A DNA stretch of 64,000 nucleotides, from assembly GCA_949825065.1 (NCBI GenBank), contig OX463849.1, positions 34,057,199 to 34,121,198 on the forward strand, given 5' to 3'. The position numbers and the translations under genes are program-made. The notes beneath the pieces are model-generated. The model was given only the letters and a program-made list of their open reading frames with translations. It ran no database searches and had not been told where the DNA came from. Positions within the stretch are counted from its first letter, which is position 1. The number at the start of each line of letters is the position of its first letter. The DNA is from Odontocerum albicorne (Eukaryota; Arthropoda; Insecta; Trichoptera; Odontoceridae). Shown here piece by piece: positions 1 through 9,837 of the stretch.

Positions 1-849
1 TATATGTTTAAATAAGCAGGTCCCATAGATCGGGAAAATTATATGTTTAAATAAGCAGGTTCCATAGATCGGCAAAATTATATGTTTAAATAAGCAGGTC
101 CCATAGATAAGCAAAATTATATGTTTAAATAAGCAGGTCCCATAGATCGCCAAAATTATATGTTTAAATAAGCAGGTCCCATAGATAAGCAAAATAATAT
201 GTTTAAATAAGCAGGTCCCATAGATCGGGAAAATTATATGTTTAAATAAGCAGGTCCCATAGAGCGGGAAAATTATATGTTTAAATAAGCAGGTTCCATA
301 GATCGGCAAAATTATATGTTTAAATAGGCAGGTCCCATAGATCGGCAAAATTATATGTTTAAATAAGCAGGTCCCATAGATCGGCAAAATTATATGTTTA
401 AATAAGCAGATCCCATAGATAAGCAAAATTATATGTTTAAATAAGCAGGTCCCATAGATAAGCAAAATTATATATTTAAATAAGCAGGTACGATAGATCG
501 GCAAAATTATATGTTTAAATAAGCAGGTCCCATAGATCGGCAAAATTATATGTTTAAATAAGCAGGTCCCATAGATAAGCAAAATTATATGTTTAAATAA
601 GCAGGTCCCATAGATCGGCAAAATTATATGTTTAAATAAGCAGGTCCCATAGATAAGCAAAATTATATGTTTAAATAAGCAGGTCCCATAGATAAGCAAA
701 ATTATATGTTTAAATAAGCAGGTACGATAGATCGGCAAAATTATATGTTTAAATAAGCAGGTCCCATAGATCGGGAAAATTATATGTTTAAATAAGCAGG
801 TTCCATAGATCGGCAAAATTATATGTTTAAATAGGCAGGTCCCATAGAG
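1..849. repeat. 39-bp satellite array, about 21.8 copies
   Basis: Units begin TATATGTTTAAATAAGCAGG and repeat every 39 bases without a length change. They are interrupted at 850 by unrelated sequence and cut on the left by the window edge, so the full length is unknown. Units differ mainly at one block (ATCGGC, ATCGGG or ATAAGC) and at a few diagnostic bases. The order of variants (GGG unit, then TTCC unit, then AGGCAGG unit) occurs near 235-350 and again near 742-849. This implies multi-unit duplication rather than independent mutation. No coding potential. Confidence 0.97.
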
Positions 850-1080
850 TTCGATTATGTGCCAGTTGAATTTTGTAAGGGAATAAATTTAAATTCTTGC
901 GCAATACACGAAACACACTCGTTCGACAGATACCAACGTCCAATGCTAATTGCCTGGTTGAAATATTGTCGAAACATTTTCAATTGGTGGTAGCCTCTGT
1001 GGCAATATTTCTGTTTTGTTGAGCTACTCCGCAATTCGCATTATGGTCCATCTACTTAAAAATATCCTGCCTTTCTTCAT
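850..1080 (-). pseudogene. Relic of IS630/Tc1-mariner-like transposase, N-terminal helix-turn-helix
   Basis: The reverse strand reads ISTRQLALDVGICRTSVF followed by RVLRKNLNLFPYKIQL (about 985 down to 851). This is the helix-turn-helix region typical of a widespread insect DDE transposase whose N-terminal domain is often annotated as DUF4817 (family knowledge). An in-frame stop lies just upstream (reverse of position ~985). The catalytic domain is absent because the 39-bp array abuts the fragment. Related relics of the same class lie at 37450-37649 and 49035-49440. Confidence 0.7.
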
Positions 1081-1570
1081 TTTGATTTAAAATACAATTG
1101 AACTATTATTATAAGTTCTGCGTCTAAATGTCTCTCCTTTATTATTATTTGAATGTATTATTCTGGAAACAAAAAAAAAATACAAAATGTTATTTAAATT
1201 TATTTTTATTGCCAGTTCGTATCCTAACCTGTACATATCCAATATGAGCAGTATGATAATGCGTAAAGTACCATATTTGGACTGTCATGTTATTGTAGCG
1301 CTTAAGAGATGTTTGCTCGGATCATCTGCCTGGTTTTGATGCACTTATGCTACATCGCAGATGGAGAATATATGAACGTTTAAGATAACATAAATTACCA
1401 AGTCATTAATCATAATTAAGGTCAGTCAAAAAATTGTGCGCTGCCACTAGAAAATGCGAATATGTTGGAATATAGATATATAATTATTGTCATAAAAAGT
1501 GAATAAACTGAAGAGAATAGTTATTTGTTTTAATTTTTATAATTTTATAAACCACAGGATAACTTCATAG
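1081..1570. other. AT-rich stretch, no gene seen
   Basis: Both strands are closed by stops. It contains homopolymer A and T runs and no recognisable repeat. It may be intergenic or intronic. Confidence 0.5.
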
Positions 1571-1575
1571 TCTAA

Positions 1576-1755
1576 CGATGGTTTGTTGCTCAGGCGACGT
1601 AACCAGCCCATTTCAACTTGAATATTTTTGCGACCTCTATACTATAACATAATAAATTTTTGTTTGGACGCGTATCCACTCATTGCGTTTGCGGCTTCTC
1701 TGGTATAACTTAGCATGCACCTGTCCATGCTGCATTATGTCGTCTGGAGCTTTTG
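1576..1755 (-). mobile_element. LINE C-terminal fragment (RTE/BovB-like)
   Basis: The reverse strand shows RKRNEWIRVQTKI followed, after a frame disruption, by VAKIFKLKWAGYVA. This matches the 'RxRNEWIRxxTKV...IxxLKWxWAGHVAR' block near the C-terminus of RTE/BovB-type endonuclease-reverse transcriptases. Only this block remains, with frameshifts and a stop in place of the final arginine. It is a dead 5'-truncated copy. Confidence 0.75.
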
Positions 1756-1759
1756 TATC

Positions 1760-2310
1760 ATTGATTTAAAAAGAGTTCGCTTGTTAGTACAAGGAGGACG
1801 CACTGGTTAAATACAAATTGTGAGATTGCTTTCATTGTTTAGTGTTAGCTGTTGGTTTGTTCTCTTGAGGCTTTTTCAGTTTCGATTTTCGTGTTTTTTT
1901 AAGCTATGCCAATTATTTTTTGGTTCGTCATTAACATCATCGTATTATATTACACAATTTTTTGGTGATAACACATTTGATACATAAATAAGTCATTTAT
2001 TTCGTTTATTTAATATTGTATTTAACCACTATATAGTACTTGTAATTAACTTGTTTTAATACAAAATAAAACGATTGAAAAATGTAAAAACGATTCTAAC
2101 AATCCAAGTTTTGTATGCGCTAGATTGAATGTGATAGTGTGCCCAAAACGACTGTGAAATTTCATTCAGAATTGTTGCGTCACGAGCTAAAAGCACGCGT
2201 AAATTAATGTTTCGAAGAGTATTTGAAATTTCACTATACATATTAATTTCGAAAGGTTATATAGGTTTTTAAACTAGTTGAAAAATCTAAAATGACCTTA
2301 GTGTGATTGA
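1760..2310. other. AT-rich stretch, no gene seen
   Basis: A 61-codon reverse frame at 2056-2241 has no recognisable domain and lies in AT-rich sequence. I treat it as chance. Confidence 0.4.
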
Positions 2311-2315
2311 GGTGC

Positions 2316-2645
2316 ATGATCGCGCTGTGATATTACCTCGAATGACACAGCTATTTATTCCGTCTAGTATTCGAGGTATAAGGATGCCTATGACTTCGGT
2401 CATGGATATTCTTTAAAAAAAAAGAACATGCCGGTGTGATCCGACTGTCTCACTTCAGGTGTGCCATCAGATCCAGTACAACGGTGTGGCTGGTGAATTA
2501 GCTTATGTACAACGGCTTACTCACTTAAATTAAGAGAAAAAGAAAAAAAAAGACGAAGAAAACTCCACGGCACAGCTTTGTTTTCCAACTAAATCAATGT
2601 TAAAATGGCGAGGGGATCCTCAGTTACGAGGATCAACGACGAAGA
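2316..2645 (+). mobile_element. SINE family A, copy 1 (head truncated)
   Basis: It shares ordered blocks with the copies at 28008, 31482 and (reversed) 33725: GGTATAAGGATGCCTATGAC, GTCATGGATATTC, an A-rich spacer, ACATGCCGGTGTGATC, CAGATCCAGTACAACGGTG, then AAACTCCACGGCACAGCTTT and GGCGAGGGGATCCTCAG. The tRNA-like head present in the other copies is mostly missing here. Confidence 0.8.
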
Positions 2646-2714
2646 CGATACGATTGTAAATTAAAAAAAATGAGGCAAGGGTACCTTTTCATGTAAATGA
2701 TATTATTGAGCGGG

Positions 2715-3290
2715 TTTAAAATTATAAATATCTGGGATGTTAGCTGATTGATCAATTGGTCCAGTCTCAAGAGATCTAAGTTAGAGTGGAAATGGAACGA
2801 AGTTGTTTCTCCAAGACGCAGACATTCTTCTACAACAATAATTTCAATATCTACTTATACGAGTAGATCTCGAAAAATTCCGTTCAAGACGTTGAAGCAT
2901 AGACACTCAGGCCACTAAAAGGAATTTAAAACCTTTTTAAATATGGTGAACTGAAAAATACGACGAATCGACAAAGTCCGCAATGAATACATTTTGAAAC
3001 GGATGAATTAAGATACATTAGAATTATTGACCCGAAATGAAAACTCAGGGTAAAGAAGGCGTATCTCATGAAAGAAATTATGGAAGCGGTTTCTTTTTGG
3101 TACCGTAGCTTTGTTAAGAACTGCTGCCTCAAAGTTCAAGTTATGATGATTGCCGATTTCGGAATAGGAGAGAAATAGTTGCGAAATACTTACAAAGTAA
3201 ATATATATGTTCGAAATGATGGAGAAAAAAGACTAGGCAGACCGAGGAAACAACAGAAATAACAAGTGAAAAGTAAAAAGTATGAGGAAC
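2715..3290 (+). mobile_element. RTE/BovB-like LINE, C-terminal third, decayed
   Basis: Frames across this stretch show YKYLGC with a following QSQEI (classical 'FKYLGCWI...EIKxRIExAR' block), then KIRRIDKVRNEYILKRMN (the 'WTDKVxNEEVLxRM' block), and finally RRLGRPRK. The order is correct for an RTE-like ORF2 running left to right, with several stops and frame changes. No polyA tail is clear. SINE A lies immediately upstream. Confidence 0.75.
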
Positions 3291-3353
3291 ATGTAAGACT
3301 TTAGTATATGTATGGATGCGGAATCTAGGTGTATAAATGTGGGCTGATACTAG

Positions 3354-3585
3354 GGTGTGGGCTGAAAAACATCTGATGTCCTCGCAGCTGGACCCTATAT
3401 TAGTGGGGTGTATCTCAGCCGGGGGCATGTTATTAGATGAGTCCATACCTTTTGATAGTTTGTTTTTTAAATACATTTTCTGTTATTTATCTTGAGATAT
3501 ATGTGAGATTTTGGAATATATATATACATATACATACTATGTTGCTATCACTAAACCTATATGTATTTATTTATTTATTTAGAAA
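3354..3585 (+). mobile_element. LINE family F 3' end
   Basis: It matches the second module of the copy at 20245-20485: GTGTGGGCTGAAAAACATCT, TGGGGTGTATCTCAGCC, TGAGTCCATACCTTTTGATA and TACTATGTTGCTATCA. It ends in the (ATTT)n tail TATTTATTTATTTATTTA that is typical of LINE insertions primed on short repeats. No coding function can be assigned; it is probably 3' UTR. Confidence 0.75.
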
Positions 3586-3645
3586 AGCACGAAGATCATC
3601 TGTCATCTTTGATAACCAAAAAGAAACATTTCGTGATAGTATGAA

Positions 3646-4110
3646 TGTGTAGGAACTACGGTCGTCCCTGAATATTGTCAACACACACGGTCAACGACCG
3701 ACGAAACGACCTTCGGATATGTCCAAAGGTCGCATACCAGAACATTAATATTGTTTACCCGAAAATACTATTTACGATACATTCCACAGTAGAAAGAGAA
3801 CGCATCGTGCTGTCTCGCCGTTTTCGCCAACAAATTATCTACCCACAATATTATTCGCGACGTCTGCAATATTTCGATCGACCACCTCGGCACGCACAGA
3901 GGGAGATAAAAATATATTGCGGGTGCACTCACGCGCCCCGTTCTGAATATGTATAAATACCTACTTACCGATAAATAAAGAATTATTAATCATTTGACCA
4001 TTCATCACTGTTTACTATTCATTGCTTATTAACTCTCACTTTCCGCATTGCTAATCGACGTATTTTATTTTAAATACCAAACAATCAAAATCATCAGCGC
4101 GTCCAACAAG
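3646..4110 (+). mobile_element. Possible solo LTR
   Basis: It starts with TGTAGGAACTACGGTCGTCC, carries a TATA-box (TATAAATACC, ~3951) and an AATAAAG polyadenylation signal ~20 bases later, and is more GC-rich than its surroundings (3660-3950). This order (TG start, TATA, polyA signal) is that of an LTR, as in Bel/Pao or Gypsy elements. I could not find a clean CA end or a 4-6 bp target duplication, and no gag/pol is adjacent. The 93-codon frame at 3675-3956 inside it has no recognisable domain. It could equally be another promoter-bearing repeat. Confidence 0.35.
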
Positions 4111-4727
4111 GACATCCGCTAAAAATGTATTGATTAAGAATTTTTCTTATTCGCCACAATTTCAACGAACTAAAATATAAACATTACAAACGATTGATTA
4201 ACCAATTGTCCATTGTTAAGTTATACAAAAACACAGTTTGTTGTTATTTTTTTAAAATAATTTAACTATGTAAATTCCCACAGTATGATTTATCACTAAT
4301 TAGAATTCCTTAATCAGGCCCTAACAAAATAGTTGACTTTCTACAATTGTGAACTAAAATATATTTAATGAAACAAAGAAAATAAGAGCCGGCCGCCCGC
4401 GGTTTCGAAGTCAGGCCACCGTGTTATGTGCTTAATGTCGGTATAGCTCGAGAATTACATCAATTTCCCAGAGAATTTTGTAAGAATTATGCGGCGTTAA
4501 CAAATGTTACATGATTTTGTTCACTTTCACTGAGATGCGAGCAATCAAGAGCGCCGCCAGTTTGACACGAGATCATTGTTAAAAAAATGCTCATAACAAG
4601 TAAGTGTGACGCGTTATGATAAAAATTACTAAAAAATAAATATATCTGTATTTTGTTTTATTTAAAAATAAAGGCATTTAAGTTAACGTTTAATTGGTAA
4701 GCTTATGTGTATGACAAACACCTCAAA
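4111..4727. other. No gene; small GC-rich island at 4384-4450
   Basis: Mostly AT-rich. The segment around 4384-4450 contains GCCGGCCGCCCGCGG and the segment 4540-4600 contains GAGCGCCGCCAGTTTGACAC. Both contrast with the surroundings, but no open frame or known repeat covers them. They might be an unrecognised MITE or short conserved non-coding element. Confidence 0.4.
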
Positions 4728-4925
4728 TATGACCTCCGTGGCCTAGTTGGTAAAACTGGTGGCCTGTCTTTGAACCTGAAGGTTACGGGTTCGATTCCTG
4801 TTGGGACCCAACTTTTTTGTATTACTGCATTGTGTTACATTTTCTTTGTTTACATTTTACTTGGTGGGTCTTGTATCATCAGGGAATCTCTATCAACAAA
4901 CCAGAATAATTTTAAAGAAGCCTTA
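4728..4925 (+). mobile_element. SINE family B, tRNA-derived, full length
   Basis: It opens with a tRNA-like head, GACCTCCGTGGCCTAGTTGG, whose A-box-like TGGCCTAGTTGG is followed ~50 bases later by the B-box GGTTCGATTCC, as in RNA polymerase III promoters. The body follows (TTACATTTTACTTGG...). The head does not fold as a clean tRNA and lacks a proper acceptor stem, so this is a SINE and not a tRNA gene. It is one of about sixteen copies in the window. Confidence 0.9.
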
Positions 4926-4934
4926 AGTTAAAAC

Positions 4935-5005
4935 CAGACTTAAACGCGGATATCGAGCCCCAGGCTGACATAATATGTAATGGAGGTCATCGAAAAATAT
5001 ATGCG
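4935..5005 (-). mobile_element. SINE family B fragment, inverted relative to neighbour
   Basis: Reading reverse, ATGACCTCCATTACATATTA, the head of SINE B, is followed by TGTCAGCCTGGGGCTCGATA and by the end of the head region. It lies immediately after the forward copy at 4728, making an inverted SINE pair. Confidence 0.55.
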
Positions 5006-5174
5006 GAAGGGGGACCTCATCCACATTTTTATATACTTGTTCTGAGTTTATTGTATATGATGAAACAATTTTTTAAAACTTAATTTAACTATGAGAAACC
5101 AATTTAACTGGCTTTTTGCATACAAAGGATTGATTTATGTTAAAAATAAGAAAAAAGAGGAAAAATAGCTTCTT

Positions 5175-5445
5175 CTGTCACTAGGCGTCACTAGACTAGA
5201 TAAGATCCGAAATGAACGAATTCGTGGAACAATTAAAGTGGTGCCAATAGTAGATACATCCCGCGAAGCACGACTATGCTGGTATGGACACGTGCAGCAT
5301 CGGGATGAAGAGTGTACGCTAAGGACACCCATGAAATGAGAACTTGCAAATAGAAGCAGAGGGGACCCAGGAAGAACTATATTAGAAAATGGAGGAGGAG
5401 ATGACGAGACTCGGACTATCTCCGAGTGATATCTAGAGTATGTTC
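5175..5445 (+). mobile_element. RTE-like LINE C-terminal fragment
   Basis: One frame reads LGVTRLDKIRNERIRGTIKV, then VDTSREARLCWYGHVQHRDE and, after a stop, further 'RGDPGRT' sequence. This is the 'GVTRxDRIRNxxIRGxxxV...RLxWYGHVxRRxE...RGRPxxTW' signature of RTE-like LINE C-termini. It contains stops and is non-functional. No 3' tail is evident before the 72-bp array begins. Confidence 0.8.
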
Positions 5446-5520
5446 AATTTATAATACAATGCATTTCGTATTTTTTAGCTTTAGTTTCTTTCTATCTCAA
5501 TCGCGGTTTTAATTTTTTGA

Positions 5521-5806
5521 GAATTGTCCAACTGGCAAATTAACCAGCATGCATCCAAGATATTGTTTACTATGTTCTTCGGACTTATTTGATAATGGTC
5601 CAACTGGTAAATTAACCATCATCCATCCAAGAGATTGTTTACTATGTTCTTCGGACTTATTTGAGAATGGTCCAACTGGTAAATTAACCAGCATTCATCC
5701 AATATATTGTTTACTATGTTCTTCGGACTTATTTGAGAATGATCCAACTGGTAAATTAACCAGCATCCATCCAAGATATTGTTTACTATGTTCTTCGGAC
5801 TTATTC
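5521..5806. repeat. 72-bp tandem repeat, four copies
   Basis: Units start at 5525, 5597, 5669 and 5741 (GGTCCAACTGGTAAATTAAC...). They end in TTCTTCGGACTTATTTGAGA. Because 72 is a multiple of three, the repeat stays open in frame on both strands. The forward frame 5549-5884 encodes a 24-residue period containing YCLLCSSDLF. The fourth copy is cut short at ATTCCAGG. No start context, splice site or homology suggests a protein. Confidence 0.95.
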
Positions 5807-6340
5807 CAGGCAACACAGGGAGTTATAAAAAAACTCAATATCGAGTACTTAAGTACCCCTCGACTGGACAAGGAGTGGAATTAAAGTCAATGAATACAGA
5901 CATCAAATAACCCCTGTGCATTTAAAATATTTTAGCCTTTTCGAGTGATGTAGTCCTTTCAAGTTTTATTCAATGGTTTAAGTGATGATATGGGGAATTT
6001 TCATCATCAATATGATATAATTAATCATTAACATGGGGGAACTCCATAAAAGAATTGGTCAGAAATATACTCGTAAAGGTGATTTTTGCCCATTTCAAGT
6101 GTCGAGATTTTGAGGGATTATTTTGACCGTTCGGACGAGGTCTTTTGAAAAGATTTGAGAAGGGTTGACGATTCAGTTAAGATTTTTCTAGTGTATAATA
6201 GCGTCTATTGAATTTAAAAAAAAATTATATTTTTAAGTGCGTGTTTTGCATCTGATCTTATTTTTTGTAATTTTCAATACGATAACACATTTTTGGAAAT
6301 TTTAAATTGAGATTTTTTCAAAATCGCAAATTTGGGCGAT
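5807..6340. other. No gene seen
   Basis: AT-rich sequence with no repeat match elsewhere in the window. The small reverse frame at 6466-6672 just beyond it lacks recognisable domains. Confidence 0.4.
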
Positions 6341-6344
6341 AAAA

Positions 6345-6460
6345 TACTGTGATCAAACCCGAAATTCCTAGATACGAAGATAAGCATTTTATCAGCTGAG
6401 CCACAGTGCCACAGAGGTTTTATCAGCTGAGCCACAGATGCCACAGAGGTTTTGTTTTAT
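6345..6460 (-). mobile_element. tRNA-like SINE head, partly duplicated (family G)
   Basis: Reading reverse, GTGGCTCAGCTGATAAAA (A-box-like) is followed after AATGCTTATCTTCGTATCTA by GGGTTTGATC (B-box). This is the layout of a tRNA-derived SINE head. The 5' part, TTTTATCAGCTGAGCCACAG plus TGCCACAGAGG on the forward strand, is present twice in tandem (6388-6420 and 6419-6452). No body or tail is recognised. Confidence 0.5.
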
Positions 6461-6711
6461 AAAATTTAGTTTATAATACACCTATTGTAAAATTTCACAC
6501 TCGGCGTTAATGGTTCGAATGCATATGGTACCAAAAAATCCATTCCAGGTTTAAAATTTTCAGCGCGATTATTGTTCCATTTCAGCGTAGTCTTATTACG
6601 ACCATCATGTACGACGGCAGACACCAAGAACTTGGTATAAAACAAGACACCAAGAAATATGTAATATAACATTGCCTCTTGGCAAGGCTCTTCAACATGT
6701 TCGCATGCTAA
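6461..6711. other. No gene seen
   Basis: A 68-codon reverse frame (6466-6672) has no recognisable domain. Its N-terminus is hydrophobic (YYIFLGVLFYTKFLVSAVV) but there is no supporting context. Confidence 0.3.
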
Positions 6712-6995
6712 ATATATAAGTAAAATCTAGTGAGATATGCGTGTATGTGCAAGTATGTATATTATAAAATATAACTGAAATTTAGCCATATAAATTAAGT
6801 CATGTAAAATACAATACATAAATAAAATCAAGTGCGCTATACGTCTATGTACTCATATGTATCATAAATTACAAAATATAACTGAAATTTAGCAATATCA
6901 ATTAAGTCATGTAAAATATATAAGTAAAATCAAGTGCGATATACGTGCACGTACTCATATGTATATTATAAAATATAACAGAAATTTTGCTAAAT
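6712..6995. repeat. About 100-bp tandem repeat, three degenerate copies
   Basis: Copies share ATAAGTAAAATCAAGTGCGA, a TATGTACTCATATGTAT block, AAAATATAACTGAAATTTAG and ATTAAGTCATGTAAAATA. Spacing is about 106 then 98 bases, so units differ by small indels. Confidence 0.85.
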
Positions 6996-7159
6996 AAACG
7001 TAAAGGTGGAACAAATATTTATTTTATTTTGCATCAACGGTATATATGTTGTGTTACCATTCCACGTGTTGATGCAGAGATACTCAACTCCTAAATACAG
7101 TATTGCCCTTACATGTTATATTTACATTAGATGATTTATCTTACTAAAGGAAAGCTTAC

Positions 7160-7825
7160 ACGTTAATAACTATTTCATATTGTTATGATATTCTATAAAG
7201 TAAGTAACTATTTCGTATTGTACTGATATTCTATAAAGTTAGTAACTATTTCATATTGTTATCATATTCTATAGAAGAAGTAACTATTTCATATTGTTAT
7301 GATATTCTATAAAATTAAGTAACTATTTCGTGTTGTATTGATATTCTATAAAGTTAGTAACTATTTCATATTCTTATGATATTCTATAAAGTAAGTAAAT
7401 ATTTCGTATTGTACTGATATTCTATAAAGTTAGTAACTATTTCATATTGTTATGATATTCTATAGAAGAAGTAACTATTTCATATTGTTATGATATTCTA
7501 TAAATTAAGTAACTATTTCGTGTTGTACTGATATTCTATAAAGTTAGTAACTATTTCATATTGTTATGATATTCTATAGAAGAAATAACTATTTCATATT
7601 GTTATGATATTCTATAAATTAAGTAACTATTTCGTGTTGTACTGATATTCTATAAAGTTAGTAACTATTTCATATTGTTATGATATTCTATAAAGTAAGT
7701 AACTATTTCGTGTTGTGCTGATATTCTATAAAATTAGTAACTATTTCATATTGTTATGATATTCTATAGATGAAGTAATTATTTCATATTGTTATGATTT
7801 TCTATAAAATTAGTAATATTTCTAA
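7160..7825. repeat. 37-39-bp satellite with alternating unit types, about 18 copies
   Basis: Units of the form GTAACTATTTC(A/G)T.TTGT.(A/C)TGATATTCTATA run through the whole interval. Two types mostly alternate: 'TTCGTGTTGTACTG' followed by AAAGTT, and 'TTCATATTGTTATG' followed by AGAAG or AAATTAAG. The real repeating unit is therefore a dimer of about 75 bases. Confidence 0.95.
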
Positions 7826-8420
7826 ATACTTTTTTCATGGCACACTTTCTATAACCATCCACGCTATCGGCCCGAGTCTATAGAAATATTGAATAACCAA
7901 ACTGACATTTCACATCCAATATCAATCTTAAAATCAAAAAGTTCAAGTCGTTTTTTTAACTGTTTACGCTAAAGATAATAAATAATATTATTCGGATGTT
8001 AATAATGTTTAATGGCGCAGAATACATTTTCAACGCCACAAACGCGGAAATAATTGAGATAACATTCACTTATTATAAAGGTAAGAATTATGTAACGCCT
8101 GTTTGAAGGCAATTGGAGAGATAAAATCATGTAAATAAAGTCACTTATTTTGTTGGAAAATATAAAGGTAGTTGCATATAAACTTTATCAAATAAGAGAC
8201 TAATAATAAAAACACGAAAATGCAAATAAATTATAAAAGTACTGGATGATCCGAAAATGTGATAATTTTGTGTTTTTGATACGTCGTGGACGGTGGTTTG
8301 AAAGATGGAGAATATACGAGTACATCCATGAAGTTAGCTGTGGAACATCGCAAATGGGTCATGATCCTCGAAGTGGCGACTATGAAAAAGTAATCAAGAA
8401 TAAAATCATTGATTTTCATC
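7826..8420. other. No gene seen
   Basis: Overlapping short frames on both strands at 8231-8464 have no recognisable domain. A slightly GC-richer patch near 7860-7900 (CCACGCTATCGGCCCGAGTC) abuts the satellite and is not explained. Confidence 0.4.
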
Positions 8421-8625
8421 GAAACGTCGTATGTAAGACGTATGTCTTTTAACCCAAGGGTCATGGGTTCGATTCCCGCTGGGACCCAAATTTTTTTAAC
8501 AAGGGTCTGGTTTACACTTAAAGTTTGTTTAATTACTTTCTATTTAGTTGAAAGAGATTATCACATGACAATAAATCCGCCAGGTTATGCTGTATACAAC
8601 GAAAGTGTAATACAATGTAACTAGC
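8421..8625 (+). mobile_element. SINE family B
   Basis: The head contains the B-box GGGTTCGATTCCCGCTGGGA. The body reads GTCTGGTTTACACTTAAAG, and the tail has AGTTGAAAGAGATTATCACA, AATAAATCCGCCAGGTTATG and ACAACGAAAGTGTAATACAA. The A-box part is decayed (TCGTATGTAAGACG). The tail matches the 3' ends of LINE H at 10462 and 29960. Confidence 0.9.
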
Positions 8626-8647
8626 TTATCTGCTTCAGTTGTACTTA

Positions 8648-9005
8648 CATATTTACATATCATCACGCCATGTCCCTTGCGGGCTAGGCAGAAACACACA
8701 GATTTCTAAACTTTTCTATCCAAGTACACAACTTTCACCTCCTCCACATTCATACATCTCGTTATACAAAATCTTCTATTATTCATACTTCTAGTTTCAA
8801 CTTCTTTCAAAATGTGACCCACTTGATATAGTCATGTTTTCTTGGTCTACCTCTTATATGCACATCTTACACTTTTAACGTGTATACTCACTAAGTTATT
8901 AATTCTTCATTCATTCTCTCCACATGTCTAAACCATCTTAACATTCGTTTCTTGACCTTTCTTAAAACAGCCATTTTATCCATGAATTCATATCCGATGT
9001 CATCA
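8648..9005 (-). mobile_element. LINE family C, 3' end
   Basis: On the forward strand it opens with TACATATTTACATATCATCA and CACGCCATGTCCCTTGCGGG, then runs through the antisense of an RTE-like C-terminus. Read reverse, the encoded block includes the 'WFRHVERMNE' type motif at about 8940-8910, followed by a GRPRK-like stretch. The 3' terminus with CATA runs is on the left, as in all reverse copies. It is decayed. Confidence 0.85.
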
Positions 9006-9329
9006 TTTCGAGTTATTTAATAGAAATACCATAGAAAAAAGTGTTGTAAAATTTTAGTTGTCTCAGCAAAAATAATACTCAGCTTATTTCGAGCATTCGC
9101 TCATCAAATAATGACATTGGCTTTAAAGTGAATATCCTAATACTAAGCCTTTGTAAGAGAAATATGTCTCTTCAAGCAGCAGTGTTTGGAAAAGTCAAAG
9201 CTTGAAATAATATTTCTAGGAAACTCACTGTGACATTATAGGGACAACCACGAATATTAAAAGCGTCAGCTCTTGCACTTTGCTGGTCAGCAGCTGGAAT
9301 ATTTAGTTCCAATCTGGAATTAATTTTAC
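9006..9329. other. No gene seen
   Basis: Moderately AT-rich. A reverse frame at 9172-9372 has no recognised domain. Confidence 0.35.
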
Positions 9330-9731
9330 ATGCTAGAAAGGTTTTTTTTGGAAGAGTTGAGCCAATGGGCAACCTGGCTTATGACGCACCAGGTTTAAAA
9401 CCCCGGGATTGTGTTTAGACTCTCTGAAGTGGTTCTTTGGAGACTCACTTTTTTGCCTGTTCCCTCAGTGCATACCACATAAGTGTTCATCATTCAGTAA
9501 TGTGTTTTCAATGTTTAGTGTATGAATAGGACAAGGAATGCGTTCGCGCACGACTTTATTGGAAGCGTTCCGTCATTTACCTTACAACAGGATAAATTGC
9601 GCTAAACTCCGTCGGGACGCGGCTGATGGCCCTTCGAAGAGACTTGCCCTTCGGTATTTATTCCCTTGTAATAGTGTTAGGTGCCGTGTAGAATTAACCA
9701 CATCGGCGATATATTATATGCTAGAAAGGTT
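9330..9731. mobile_element. Unidentified insertion flanked by 14-bp direct repeats
   Basis: ATGCTAGAAAGGTT occurs at 9330-9343 and again at 9718-9731. The 374 bases between them start with a T-run and are GC-richer than the flanks, as expected of a retroposed sequence inserted in reverse orientation with a short A tail. The inner end near 9360-9410 has a weak tRNA-like look (GGTTTAAAACCCCGGGATTG). The forward frame 9538-9744 has no recognisable domain. Source unknown. Confidence 0.5.
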
Positions 9732-9837
9732 GACATTGTCATGAATGAAACCGGGAGGATAATACCAGAATGCAAAAGCTAGACGAATTGATAAAATCTA
9801 CCAATTAATCAGTATAGGCGCTTTCGATATATTTAAG

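Noticed and set aside
1..849. CRISPR-like array
   Set aside because: Units are contiguous with no unique spacers and the DNA is eukaryotic. The same reasoning removes the arrays at 23696, 47228 and 52291.
4728..4810. tRNA gene
   Set aside because: A- and B-box-like sequences exist but stems do not pair as a tRNA and a SINE body follows; the same holds for all SINE A and B heads.
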